Source: Occallatibacter sp. (GTDB taxonomy: Bacteria; Acidobacteriota; Terriglobia; Terriglobales; Acidobacteriaceae). Taken from it: 34,990 nt of DNA. Position 1 is the stretch's first letter. Every line of letters starts with the position of its first letter. The notes under the pieces were generated by a model. The model was not told the DNA's origin. It was given only the letters and a program-made list of their open reading frames with translations, and did no database searches. Of the stretch, positions 25,085 to 33,912 are shown piece by piece. A program made the position numbers and the translations under genes. The stretch lies in NCBI GenBank assembly GCA_031296165.1, contig JARLGF010000091.1:1-34990 (forward strand), written 5' to 3'.

Positions 25085-26761
25085 ATGTTACGCAGAGATT
25101 TTCTATCCGCTTCCTCTTTGGCAATGGGCCTGTCGGCCGCGGGCCTGGGCTCGGCAACGCCGCTGATGGCCGCGCCGGGCGCCGAACTGACAAAAGGCAA
25201 GGGAACGGCAAAAAATATCCTGGACTACGGCGCCGTGCCCAACGGCAAGACCCTGAACACCAAGGCCATTCAGCGCGCCATTGACGATGTATCCCGCGCC
25301 GGCGGTGGGCTGGTCTACGCGCCTCCCGGAACCTTCCTCACCGGCGGCATCGTTCTCAAGAGCAACATCACGCTCTATCTTGAAGCCGGCTGCGTGCTGC
25401 TCGGCAGCACCTCCAACGACGACTACGAATACCACCCCGGCCCTCCCATCCTCGGCGACGCCACCGGCCGCCACCTCATCTTCGCGCAGAACGCCGACGA
25501 CGTGACCCTCTGTGGCCTCGGCGTCGTCGACGGCCAGGGCGATGCCTTCTGGGAGATCAACCCCAGAACCGCCGTGGTGCTGCCGGAGAACGCATGGATG
25601 GATGTGGCCTCAGGCCATTACCAGGCCAAATACAAAAACCTCCGCCCCTCGCCCATGGTCGAGTTTGCCCAGTGCCGCAACCTGCGCATCAGCGGCGTTA
25701 CGCTTAAGAACTCCTCCGGCTGGACGCTGCGTCCCATCGCCTGCCAGGACGTGGTCATCGACGGCATCCGCATACGCAATCCTTACTACGGCCGTAACAC
25801 CGACGGCATGGACATCACCGCCTGCACCAACGTCATGGTCTCCAACTGCAACATCGTGGGCGGCGATGACGGCATCTGCCTCAAGAGCGAAAATTTCTAC
25901 GGCGACGTGCTGCCCACGCGCAATATCACCGTCACCAACTGCATCGTCTCCAGCGCCAGCAACGGCTTCAAAATGGGCACCGCCACGCATGGAGCCTTTG
26001 AAAACATCGTCTTCTCGAACTCGGTCATTTACAGCGATACCGACAAGCCACTCAATACCTGGGTCATCGGCGGCATCAACATTGAAACCGTGGACGGCGG
26101 CAGCGTGGACGGCGTGGTCGTCTCCAACATTCGCATGCAGAACGTGCGTACGCCCATCTTTGTCCGCCTCGGCAATCGCACCCCAAAGGAAGGCTCATTC
26201 CTGCGCAACGTGCTCATCGAGGGCGTGGACGCGGCCGGCGCCATCTGCACCAGTTCCATCATCGGCGTGCCCGGCCTCCGGCCCACAGACATCACGGTGA
26301 GCAACTGCCGCCTCCGCACCCGGGAGCAGGGTCAGCCCGGCTGGGCTGAGCGCCTGATTCCTGAAGAGGCCGGCGAGTATCCCGAGTCGTGGATGATGGG
26401 CCATCTGCCCGCATTTGGCTTTTATGTTCGCCACGCGGACCGCGTGCGCCTGCGCAACGTCGAGTGCATCGCGGACAAGCCCGATGCGCGTCCCGCCATC
26501 GTCTGCGACGACGTGGACGATGTGATTCTAGGCGGCCTCGAGCTCTCCGCGCCCACCGGCAACGCACCCTTGATCGACCTGCGCAACACGCGCCGCGCCT
26601 TCCTCACCGGCATGCGTGCGCCCTTGGGCAGCCAGATCTTCGCCCAAATCGGCGGCGCAGCCTCCTCCGCCATCACCCTGCTTGGCAACTCCCTGAACCC
26701 GGGCCAACAGGCCGTGAACTTCAGCAATGGAGCGACCAAAGAGTCAACAAGGATCGATTGA
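25085..26761 (+). CDS. Tat-exported glycoside hydrolase family 28 protein (polygalacturonase-like)
   Basis: 558 residues. A twin-arginine leader (MLRRDFLSASSLAMGLSAAG) is followed by NILDYGAVPNGKTLNTKAIQ, the standard start of GH28 and pectate-lyase-3 beta-helices, and then parallel beta-helix repeats. GH28 catalytic acids are visible: RNTDGMDI (Asp240) and VGGDDGICLKS (Asp261/Asp262). The usual GHG motif about 20-30 residues later reads SNGFKMG, with Asn293 where His is expected, and no RIK motif is found. GH28 enzymes hydrolyse galacturonan or rhamnogalacturonan bonds in pectin; this may be a subgroup with another substrate. AGGGA precedes the ATG at 25085; an upstream ATG at 25049 would push the Tat motif inward. 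Confidence 0.85.
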   Translation: MLRRDFLSASSLAMGLSAAGLGSATPLMAAPGAELTKGKGTAKNILDYGAVPNGKTLNTKAIQRAIDDVSRAGGGLVYAPPGTFLTGGIVLKSNITLYLEAGCVLLGSTSNDDYEYHPGPPILGDATGRHLIFAQNADDVTLCGLGVVDGQGDAFWEINPRTAVVLPENAWMDVASGHYQAKYKNLRPSPMVEFAQCRNLRISGVTLKNSSGWTLRPIACQDVVIDGIRIRNPYYGRNTDGMDITACTNVMVSNCNIVGGDDGICLKSENFYGDVLPTRNITVTNCIVSSASNGFKMGTATHGAFENIVFSNSVIYSDTDKPLNTWVIGGINIETVDGGSVDGVVVSNIRMQNVRTPIFVRLGNRTPKEGSFLRNVLIEGVDAAGAICTSSIIGVPGLRPTDITVSNCRLRTREQGQPGWAERLIPEEAGEYPESWMMGHLPAFGFYVRHADRVRLRNVECIADKPDARPAIVCDDVDDVILGGLELSAPTGNAPLIDLRNTRRAFLTGMRAPLGSQIFAQIGGAASSAITLLGNSLNPGQQAVNFSNGATKESTRID

Positions 26762-26919
26762 GTTTGTGCGGGCGCGGCAACTGGACCGCTTTGAAAACGA
26801 ACGGCAATGCGCACCCCAACACGTCAAGTTATGACCTGCTGGGACGATAATTAAGTATGGGCTTATTATTGCAGTCACGGATACTCTGGCTAACGCCAAG
26901 GGGCGGGGGTAACCGGCCA

Positions 26920-28671
26920 ATGAACCCATTACCGCGAAAAGACCGAATGAAGCTTATTTTGGGCGTCGTGGTCCTGACCGTTGCGTGCATACTTGCTCCG
27001 CGGGCTGCGGCAGACGATCTTGTCACTTCGCGAACGGTGCTTAAGGACGCATCCGGCGCTCTGACCATTGCCGATGTGGCGCGCCGCGATGGAACTCCGG
27101 TTGGCCAGATACTGGCAACCGGCAGTACGGACTCAGCGCTTTGGATGCGCGTGCAAGTCCGCGCACCGGCTCAAGGCTCCAAGGTCGTTCTGTACATTCT
27201 CCCTACTTACCTCAATGAGGTTCGCCTCTACGAAGCCGGTCCGGGCAATCCGGCAACCTGGGAAACACGCGTCACAGGTAACCGCTACTCCTATGACCAG
27301 CGTGATCGCAACGGCACCTCCCTGGGCTTTGTCGTAAATGTGACTGCTCCCGAGGCAACCTACTATCTTCGCTTCAAGAACATGGGTCGCACGCTCATAA
27401 GCGTAGAAGCGCTGAGCCCGGAGGAAGCAATTCGCAAGGACCACCGGCGTGACCTGTTGGAGGTATTTTTCGTCACCTCCATGCTGTTCCTGCTGCTCTG
27501 GGCCATCCTGAACTATCTTCTCGACCGCCAGCCCGTCGTCGGCCTGTTCGCCATTTACCAGGCTGCTTACACCCTGTTTGGCATTGTCGCCACGGGCTAT
27601 TTGGCGCCCTTGCTGGGCGTCCGCTTTCCACATCTGGTGGATTGGGTGGATACCATCCTCTATCTGGCCATCAATTTCACTACGGTGCTCTTCTGCCGCG
27701 AACTGTTCAAGCCCTACAAGCCGCCACCGGCGATGATGCGCGTGCTCACGTTATTGCTGTGGGCATATCCCTTTCTCCTTGCCGGGCTGGCCGTGGACAA
27801 CGGCGAACCTGCGGTCAGAACCAATGCCTTTCTGATCAGGCTCACCTGGATATTTTTGGCAGCCGTCGCCTTTTCGCTGCGCGTGGAATGTACACCCAGA
27901 AGGCGTCTGCTACAGGCCTTCTTCACTTTCGTCTTGTTGAACAATTTTCTGTTTTGGTATATCGACCGCGGCAGCATACCCACATCCAGGGCCGACCTCG
28001 GGATGGTGCAAATCCTTATAGTCGACGGTCTGGTGATCGGTGGATTGTTAGCCCTTATGCTCTACGCACGCACGCGCCAGGTACTGCGCGAGGGACAAGA
28101 ATCGGCGCTGAAGCTGCTGCTGGCGCAGGAAAGATTCGAGACGGAACACGAGCTCAAAAAACATATCGAGGTCGAGGCATGGACTGACTACCTCACCGGG
28201 CTCAGCAACCGGCGCCACTTCGTTGAACTGGCGGAGCGCGAACTGGCGCGCGCTATTCGCTTCCAGAGACCGCTCTCCCTGCTGGTGATCGACTTCGATC
28301 ACTTCAAGGAAATCAATGACACCTGGGGACATCGTGCCGGCGACGTGGTTCTGAAGGAAGTGTCGCGCCTGCTTCGCCAGGCACTGCGCGACGAGGACAT
28401 CTTTGGGCGCATCGGCGGAGAGGAATTCGCGGTCGTTATGGTTGAGACGGAAGGCGAGGACGCCATCGAGGTTGCGCAAAGACTATGCGCAACCGTTGCG
28501 GAGGCCTCAATCGTTCCGCAAGACTGCGAGCGCATCCATGTGAACATTTCCATCGGACTCGCGCAATTGAACAATCGAAAAATTGACTTCAACAACTTGC
28601 TGAACAAGGCCGATCAGGCCATGTACGGCGCCAAGCAGGCAGGCCGCAATCAGGTTTTCATCAGCGAGTAG
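26920..28671 (+). CDS. Diguanylate cyclase with 7TMR-DISM sensor
   Basis: 583 residues. Order: signal peptide, extracytoplasmic 7TMR-DISMED2-like beta domain (about residues 33-170, with SALWMRVQVRAP and TYYLRFKNMG), seven or so membrane helices (about 180-390), a short coiled coil, then a GGDEF domain. The active site is GGEEF at 499-503 with DFDHFKEINDTWGH upstream, so it should make c-di-GMP from GTP. R490-D493 (RDED) five residues before GGEEF is an intact RxxD product-inhibition site. The domain ends DQAMYGAKQAGRNQVF. Start choice is uncertain: ATG 26920 has a G-rich upstream stretch, while ATG 26947 with GAAAAG would give a shorter signal peptide. The ligand sensed is unknown. Confidence 0.9.
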   Translation: MNPLPRKDRMKLILGVVVLTVACILAPRAAADDLVTSRTVLKDASGALTIADVARRDGTPVGQILATGSTDSALWMRVQVRAPAQGSKVVLYILPTYLNEVRLYEAGPGNPATWETRVTGNRYSYDQRDRNGTSLGFVVNVTAPEATYYLRFKNMGRTLISVEALSPEEAIRKDHRRDLLEVFFVTSMLFLLLWAILNYLLDRQPVVGLFAIYQAAYTLFGIVATGYLAPLLGVRFPHLVDWVDTILYLAINFTTVLFCRELFKPYKPPPAMMRVLTLLLWAYPFLLAGLAVDNGEPAVRTNAFLIRLTWIFLAAVAFSLRVECTPRRRLLQAFFTFVLLNNFLFWYIDRGSIPTSRADLGMVQILIVDGLVIGGLLALMLYARTRQVLREGQESALKLLLAQERFETEHELKKHIEVEAWTDYLTGLSNRRHFVELAERELARAIRFQRPLSLLVIDFDHFKEINDTWGHRAGDVVLKEVSRLLRQALRDEDIFGRIGGEEFAVVMVETEGEDAIEVAQRLCATVAEASIVPQDCERIHVNISIGLAQLNNRKIDFNNLLNKADQAMYGAKQAGRNQVFISE

Positions 28672-28741
28672 ATGACCCACCCTTAACCTGTGTTCCTACC
28701 CGGCCTGTAGCCTCAATTCGCCGCCCCGGCATTCCCAGCCC

Positions 28742-30031
28742 TCAGTAGCACTTCCGCACATACGTCCGCGAAATCCGGTCGTGCCAGCTCAGGTGGTCTT
28801 CGTCGAACAGTGCCCAGACCACGCCCAAACCCACCGGCAGCAGGGACAGCAGCAGCGCGCCCAGACGGCCGCATCTTTGCGCGCAGTTGGGGCTCTTGTC
28901 GCTGAAGGTGCACAGCGAGATGCGCGCGTACTTCATGCCTGGCGTCGCCGTGGCCAGCGTGTAGAACAACAGCTTGTACAGCGCGCAGATCACCACCAGC
29001 GTCGCCAGCGAGCCCAGTTCAATCACCCGCGGCGCGGGCAGATCTGCTGTTTTGGACGCAGCCTCCATGGCCGCCGCCAGGAAGGCTCCCACAATCAGCG
29101 AACCATCCACCACCGTGGCCAGCAAACGCCGGCTCATGGACGCCAGTTGCACAGGTGGCGCCGCCGCCGGAACCTCCGGCTCTTCCAGAAGTTCCTCCGC
29201 AGTCTGCTCATCCAGTTGGATGCCCGACCACTCTGCGCCAGTCCACACGGGCGCAGCCGCCGTGGCCACTGTTTCTGCCGCCGCGGGTTCAATCGAGATG
29301 GTTTCAGGGTCCACCTCGAAGATGCTCAACTGCCCGCCCGGCTCGGCAGCCGAGGCATACGGTCCATCGGCCAGCCGCGGACGAACCTTGCGCGTGGCCA
29401 CCAGTTCGCGGGGAAATTCGATCAGGTTGGCATGGATGGGCTGGGCCGCATCCACAACCTCAATGCTGTCGGCGCCCAAAGCATCCTGGACCGGTTCCCG
29501 CCAGTCTTCAATACCCGGCTCGGATACTTCCATCCCATGCATGACATGGGTGTTCGCCGGTTCCGATGAACGCTTGGGCAAATCCGGCGCCCACTGGATT
29601 GCAAAAGAAGGACGCTCCTCGGTTTGGACAGCTTGGGGCGGTTCCGGTCGGACTGGCTCAACCGCGTATACAGCTTCGCGTTCCGCTTCCATACCGGCTT
29701 CCAGGCTGGCCAGAATCGATTCCGCGGCAGCCTGTGCATGCAGGGCAGCCTGGGACGCAGCCTCGGCGGCGCGCACTGCGGCGCGGGCCTCACCGGCCAG
29801 CACCTCGCTGTAGCTGGGAGCTTTGGCAAAGCGCGCAGCCACCCGCGCCGCAGCCTCCGAGGCGCGGCTGCTGGTGCCTTGCTGAGATTCATTCGCGGGC
29901 GGGGGCACTAGCGATGTGCCTTTGTGGCTCTTGTGCGCGGCAACGCGCCGGTTCACTTCCTGCTTCCACGACGGTGCTAGCTGGCTTGCGGATGTGCTCA
30001 AAGCTCCCGTGTCCCTTCTGACGCGGCTCAC
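28742..30031 (-). CDS. RDD family membrane protein with long Ala-rich N-terminal region
   Basis: 429 residues. The RDD membrane domain is at about 300-425, seen as SRRLLATVVDGSLIVGAFLA (first Arg-Asp helix) and LFYTLATATPGMKYARISLC, with a further pair of hydrophobic helices and LSWHDRISRTYV at the end. The first 300 residues are predicted soluble: an Ala-rich helical stretch (ARAAVRAAEAASQAALHAQA) followed by a Pro/Glu-rich linker. RDD proteins are poorly characterised; some act in ion or small-molecule transport. I start at GTG 30031 because GGGAG lies seven bases upstream and the conserved-looking SQLAPSWKQEVNRRV follows. ATG 30163 in the same frame lacks a clear ribosome site. Divergent from lptD. 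Confidence 0.8.
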   Translation of the reverse strand: MSRVRRDTGALSTSASQLAPSWKQEVNRRVAAHKSHKGTSLVPPPANESQQGTSSRASEAAARVAARFAKAPSYSEVLAGEARAAVRAAEAASQAALHAQAAAESILASLEAGMEAEREAVYAVEPVRPEPPQAVQTEERPSFAIQWAPDLPKRSSEPANTHVMHGMEVSEPGIEDWREPVQDALGADSIEVVDAAQPIHANLIEFPRELVATRKVRPRLADGPYASAAEPGGQLSIFEVDPETISIEPAAAETVATAAAPVWTGAEWSGIQLDEQTAEELLEEPEVPAAAPPVQLASMSRRLLATVVDGSLIVGAFLAAAMEAASKTADLPAPRVIELGSLATLVVICALYKLLFYTLATATPGMKYARISLCTFSDKSPNCAQRCGRLGALLLSLLPVGLGVVWALFDEDHLSWHDRISRTYVRKCY

Positions 30032-30277
30032 AGTCCTGCTCCCAGGCCTGTGCCGCTGTGCTGGTCCGCGCAGCCCAATAGGTATCCGGGCAGCGTAGAC
30101 GTTGCTGTCAAAAGAGGTAGAAGGTTTCGCGGAGACGAACAGGCACGCCCCGGATGGTGACATCCGTGACCGGTAAAATCAATCCGAATTTGCCTGCTGC
30201 CAGAGCTACGTGGCGCGCGTCCCATCCAAAGTGGCCGGCTTTTGCTATGCTGAGCCTTGCACTATTCAGGTTCTGGG

Positions 30278-32830
30278 ATGCGTCCTCGTAACTTAGTGTT
30301 TATCACGCTGCTGGCCCTCTGTCACCTGCTACTTGGCGCGCAGACGTTGACCAATGCGTTACCTCTGGGCCCGCAAGCCCCGGCCGGCGCCCCTGCACCC
30401 GTCTCTGGCGAAGCCGGCGCGCAGCCCGCGCTTTTGCCCGATGACCCCGGCCAGGAGGTGGTGCCGCTGGCCCAGCCGGAGCCCGCGCCGCCAACCGGTG
30501 TGCCCGTCCAGTTTGAGGCGCTACGCCAGGACCGGGCCGGAGATACCCTCACCCTCACCGGCAATGTCGTGGTCCACTACCGCGATTACATCCTGCGCGC
30601 CGACAAGGTTGTCTACCACCAGTCCACATCCGAACTCGAAGCCGATGGCCACCTCCAGGTTGCCGGCGGGCCCAGCGACGTGCTCATCGACGCCACGCAC
30701 GGCGACATGCGGCTCAACATGCACACCGCGCGCTTTTTCAACGTCAACGGCTCCGAGGGTGTCCGCAAGGCCGGCCGCACCATGGTCTATTCCACGGCGA
30801 ATCCCTTTATTTTCTCGGGAAGGGTTCTGCTTCAACTCGGCGAAGGCAACTACAGGATTGTGGACGGCTCCATGACCAACTGCCGTTTGCCCAAGCCCGA
30901 CTGGCGGGTGATCTCCCGCGCCATCAACCTGTCCAACGGTGTAGCCTCCACCTCCAACTCGCTGTTTGAGTTTCTCGGCATTCCGGTCTTCTATCTGCCC
31001 TACCTCCACCATCCTGTGGACGAAACCGGCCGCCAGAGCGGACTGCTGATCCCTGTCCTCAGCAATTCGTCCATCAAGGGCTTCATCGTCGGCGAGCAGA
31101 TGTATTGGGTCATCAACCGCAGCATGGACATGATCGTCGGCGCCGAGTACTTCAGCAAGCGCGGCTGGGCCCCCAATGGCGATTTCCGCTACAAGGGCCC
31201 GGGACTCGATCACCTGACAGTGCGCTGGAATGCCCTGCTGGACCGCGGCGTGGAGCAGGAGGTGGGCAACACCCTCGCCACTGCCGCAAAGCCTTCCCTC
31301 AAGCCGGCCGATCACCTGCCCGGTCCGGTCGGCCAGGAGCTCGTCAACCAGGGAGGCGTGGATATTATCGCCTTCGGCCGCAAGGATTTTACCCCCGATA
31401 CTCACGTGGCCGGCACCGTCGAATACCTCTCCAGCTACCTCTACAGGCTGGTTTTCAATGACAACTACTCGCAGGCGGTCAGCTCTAAGGTGTCCAGCAG
31501 CGTCGCGATCACTCACGTCCATAACGCGTACGTTCCTTCGCTCTCGATTGACCGCTTCGAGACCTTCGCCAACTCCGACAACGGCAACGAGGCGAGAATT
31601 CTGCATCTGCCCAACGCGCGCTTCGATGTGCTGGACCAGCCGCTCGGCGCCTCGCCTCTCTATTGGGGGCTGGCCTCCTCGGCCGCCTTCTTGAGCCGTT
31701 CCGAACCCCGCTTTCACGCCCGCAATCTCGGCCGCGTCGACTTCTATCCGCATTTCTACCTGCCCTTTCAGGCCGGAGGATGGTCCGTCGTTCCCCAGGG
31801 CGCGCTGCGCGAAACTTTTTACACCATCAGCCAGACTCCCAATCTGATCGGAAGAACCGGCACGCCCTTCATCAGTCACGATCCGCTCAACCGCACCGAT
31901 GCCGAGGCATCGGTGGACATCCGCCCGCCGGCCATGGAACGCGACTTTACCCTCAACCACTGGAACCGGGTGCTGCGCCACGTGATTGAACCTGAATTGA
32001 CTTACCGGTATGTGGGTGGCATCGGATCCCAGGCGCAAAATGTGCTCGTGATCGACACCACGGACATCGCCACCAATACCAACGAAGCGGGCTACTCGCT
32101 CACGCAGCGGTTCTACCTCCGCCCGGCCGTCGAGAAACCCTGCAACACCCAGGACCCACAGGCTTCCGGCGGCTGTCCGGCCAAGCCGCGCGAGTGGGCC
32201 AGTTGGCAGCTTGCCCAGAAATTCTTCATCGATCCCACCTTCGGCGGAGCCATCATCCGCGACCGGCGCAATGTCTTTGACACCACCCTCGATCTCAGCG
32301 GCGTGGACTTTCTCGCTTCGCCGACCAACGTCGCTCCCCTTACCTCGCGGCTGCGCTTCGAGGCCATCGACAATCTCCGCATCGAGTGGGATTTCGATTA
32401 CGACTCCAGGGCCGGGCAACTGGACGCCGACAACCTCTACGCCGGCTACAATTGGGGCCGCACCACCGTCGGCATTGGACACGCTCTGCTCAACGCCGTC
32501 GATGAGACCGGCAACACCGCCTCCACCATCAAGAGCCAGCAGATTCAGCCCTTCTTCTCCATTGGAAAGCAGAGCGGCGGCGGCTTCAATCTGGCCGCCA
32601 ACACCGGCTACGATTTTGTCCTCAACCAGTTGCAATACGCCGGCGTCCAGGCGGTTTATAACTGGGACTGCTGCGGGCTCACCGTCGGTTACCGGCGCTT
32701 CCAGCTTGGCTCCATCCGGGATGAAACCCAGTGGCTCTACAGCTTCACCCTGGCCAACTTCGGCTCGGTGGGCGACATCCGCCACGGCAACACCGTCTTT
32801 CGTGACACCGCGCTGCCGCCCGCGTTCTAG
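30278..32830 (+). CDS. lptD: LPS-assembly protein LptD
   Basis: 850 residues. LptD is the outer-membrane half of the LptDE translocon that inserts LPS into the outer leaflet. A signal peptide (PRNLVFITLLALCHLLLGAQ) is followed by a Pro/Ala linker, an OstA/LptA-like jelly roll (about 90-210; GDTLTLTGNVVVHYRDYILR, ADKVVYHQSTSELEADG) and a large barrel with the family segments FYLPYLHHPVDETGRQSGLL and GWAPNGDFRYKG. Cysteines in the mature chain: C202 (TNCRLP), C622 and C633 (KPCNTQ, GGCPAK), and the vicinal pair C798/C799 (NWDCCGLTVGYRRF). The pair and C202 sit where E. coli LptD has C724/C725 and C173; no equivalent of C31 is seen. ATG 30278 has AGG seven bases upstream; an in-frame TTG at 30257 is less likely. 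First gene of a three-gene run. Confidence 0.92.
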   Translation: MRPRNLVFITLLALCHLLLGAQTLTNALPLGPQAPAGAPAPVSGEAGAQPALLPDDPGQEVVPLAQPEPAPPTGVPVQFEALRQDRAGDTLTLTGNVVVHYRDYILRADKVVYHQSTSELEADGHLQVAGGPSDVLIDATHGDMRLNMHTARFFNVNGSEGVRKAGRTMVYSTANPFIFSGRVLLQLGEGNYRIVDGSMTNCRLPKPDWRVISRAINLSNGVASTSNSLFEFLGIPVFYLPYLHHPVDETGRQSGLLIPVLSNSSIKGFIVGEQMYWVINRSMDMIVGAEYFSKRGWAPNGDFRYKGPGLDHLTVRWNALLDRGVEQEVGNTLATAAKPSLKPADHLPGPVGQELVNQGGVDIIAFGRKDFTPDTHVAGTVEYLSSYLYRLVFNDNYSQAVSSKVSSSVAITHVHNAYVPSLSIDRFETFANSDNGNEARILHLPNARFDVLDQPLGASPLYWGLASSAAFLSRSEPRFHARNLGRVDFYPHFYLPFQAGGWSVVPQGALRETFYTISQTPNLIGRTGTPFISHDPLNRTDAEASVDIRPPAMERDFTLNHWNRVLRHVIEPELTYRYVGGIGSQAQNVLVIDTTDIATNTNEAGYSLTQRFYLRPAVEKPCNTQDPQASGGCPAKPREWASWQLAQKFFIDPTFGGAIIRDRRNVFDTTLDLSGVDFLASPTNVAPLTSRLRFEAIDNLRIEWDFDYDSRAGQLDADNLYAGYNWGRTTVGIGHALLNAVDETGNTASTIKSQQIQPFFSIGKQSGGGFNLAANTGYDFVLNQLQYAGVQAVYNWDCCGLTVGYRRFQLGSIRDETQWLYSFTLANFGSVGDIRHGNTVFRDTALPPAF

Positions 32831-32878
32831 GGCATAAACCGCCCCTGCCGCTGTATCCTTTCCAGAGAGGAATTCCAT

Positions 32879-33829
32879 TTGTCGCGCATTCACTTCATGG
32901 CTGCCCTGCTCGCACTCTGCCTCACCGCGGGCTGCAAGGCACAATCCGCCCCGCAAGCATCTCCTGACCTCGAGCTCAACCGCCACATCGAAGTCATGGT
33001 CCGCTCCCAGTTCAACGTCCCGCAAGACTTCAATGTGACCATCGGAACCCGCGCCCCAAGCCAGGTTCCCGGCTATGAGAAGCTGCCCATCACCATCTCC
33101 CATGGCGAGAAAAAGTCCGTCGTGGACTTTCTCATCTCCACCGACCACCAAAAGCTGGCCCGGCTTGAAACCTTTGACCTGAACAAGGATCGCGCCTTCT
33201 CCATCGACGTGGCCGGACGCCCCATCCGCGGCAATCCCGCCGCCAAGGTCACCGTCATTAACTTCGACGACCTCGAGTGCCCCTACTGCTCCCGCATGCA
33301 CCAGCAGTTGTTTCCCGCCACGCTCGAGCACTACAAAGGCCTCGTGCGCTTCATCTACAAAGACAACCCGCTCCCCGCGGAAATGCACCCCTGGGCCATG
33401 CACGCCGCCGTGGACTCCAGTTGCCTGGCCGAGCTGAGCGGCGATGCCTACTGGTCCTACGTCGATTACCTGCACGCCCATGCCGATGAAGTCACCGGCC
33501 AGAGCAGGGATCTGCCCAAGAGTTTCGACGCGCTCAACCGCATCGCCCGCCAGCAGGCCGCGCTGGCCAAACTCGACTCCGGAAAACTCACCCAGTTGGA
33601 CGCTTGCATCGCCAAACAGGACGAGGCCCCGGTACTCGCCTCGCTCAAGGAAGGCGAGTCGCTCGGAGTCGATGGAACCCCGGCCCTGTTTATCGATGGC
33701 GAACGCATCAGCGGCGCCGTCCCCCAGGAACAGCTCTGGCTGTCCATCGATCGCGCCCTGCGCGCGGCCGGGGTCCAGCCTCCTCCCGCGCCGGCCATTC
33801 CGCCCCAGGCGGCAGCCTCGGGAAAATAA
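32879..33829 (+). CDS. DsbA-like thiol:disulfide oxidoreductase, predicted lipoprotein
   Basis: 316 residues. The start is TTG at 32879, with AGAGAGG eight bases upstream; the first in-frame ATG (32897) is further off. A signal peptide (MSRIHFMAALLALCLTAGC) ends in a lipobox with Cys19. An N-terminal domain of about 90 residues is followed by a DsbA-like thioredoxin domain with the active site CPYC at 134-137 (FDDLECPYCSRMHQQ) and the cis-Pro loop VDGTPALFIDGERISG. It should oxidise, or possibly isomerise, disulfides in the periplasm. It starts 48 bases after lptD and is followed by a PPIase gene, suggesting co-transcription and a role in outer-membrane protein maturation. Isomerase versus oxidase activity cannot be told from sequence. 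Confidence 0.88.
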   Translation: MSRIHFMAALLALCLTAGCKAQSAPQASPDLELNRHIEVMVRSQFNVPQDFNVTIGTRAPSQVPGYEKLPITISHGEKKSVVDFLISTDHQKLARLETFDLNKDRAFSIDVAGRPIRGNPAAKVTVINFDDLECPYCSRMHQQLFPATLEHYKGLVRFIYKDNPLPAEMHPWAMHAAVDSSCLAELSGDAYWSYVDYLHAHADEVTGQSRDLPKSFDALNRIARQQAALAKLDSGKLTQLDACIAKQDEAPVLASLKEGESLGVDGTPALFIDGERISGAVPQEQLWLSIDRALRAAGVQPPPAPAIPPQAAASGK

Positions 33830-33844
33830 GCATTTACTCGCTAT

Positions 33845-33864
33845 CGCCACACCGGCTTGTGGCG
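33845..33864. other. Hairpin between the DsbA-like and PPIase genes
   Basis: CGCCACA (33845-33851) pairs perfectly with TGTGGCG (33858-33864) around CCGGCT. No T-run follows. It could trim expression of the downstream gene or merely be a small palindrome. Confidence 0.35.
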
Positions 33865-33912
33865 TTATCCTTGAAAGTCGGGGCCTTGTTGGGCCCGATA
33901 GGAGACACCAGG

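Noticed and set aside
30521..33850. Very long open frame (over 1,100 codons) on the minus strand opposite lptD and the DsbA-like gene
   Set aside because: It is the mirror of GC-rich codon usage on the plus strand: Gly/Val/Ala-rich, no domain, no ribosome site, and it crosses two well-supported genes.
33604..33912. Longer N-terminus for the PPIase overlapping the DsbA-like gene
   Set aside because: The frame is open but Arg/Pro-rich and without a ribosome site; the lipoprotein signal requires a start near 33913.
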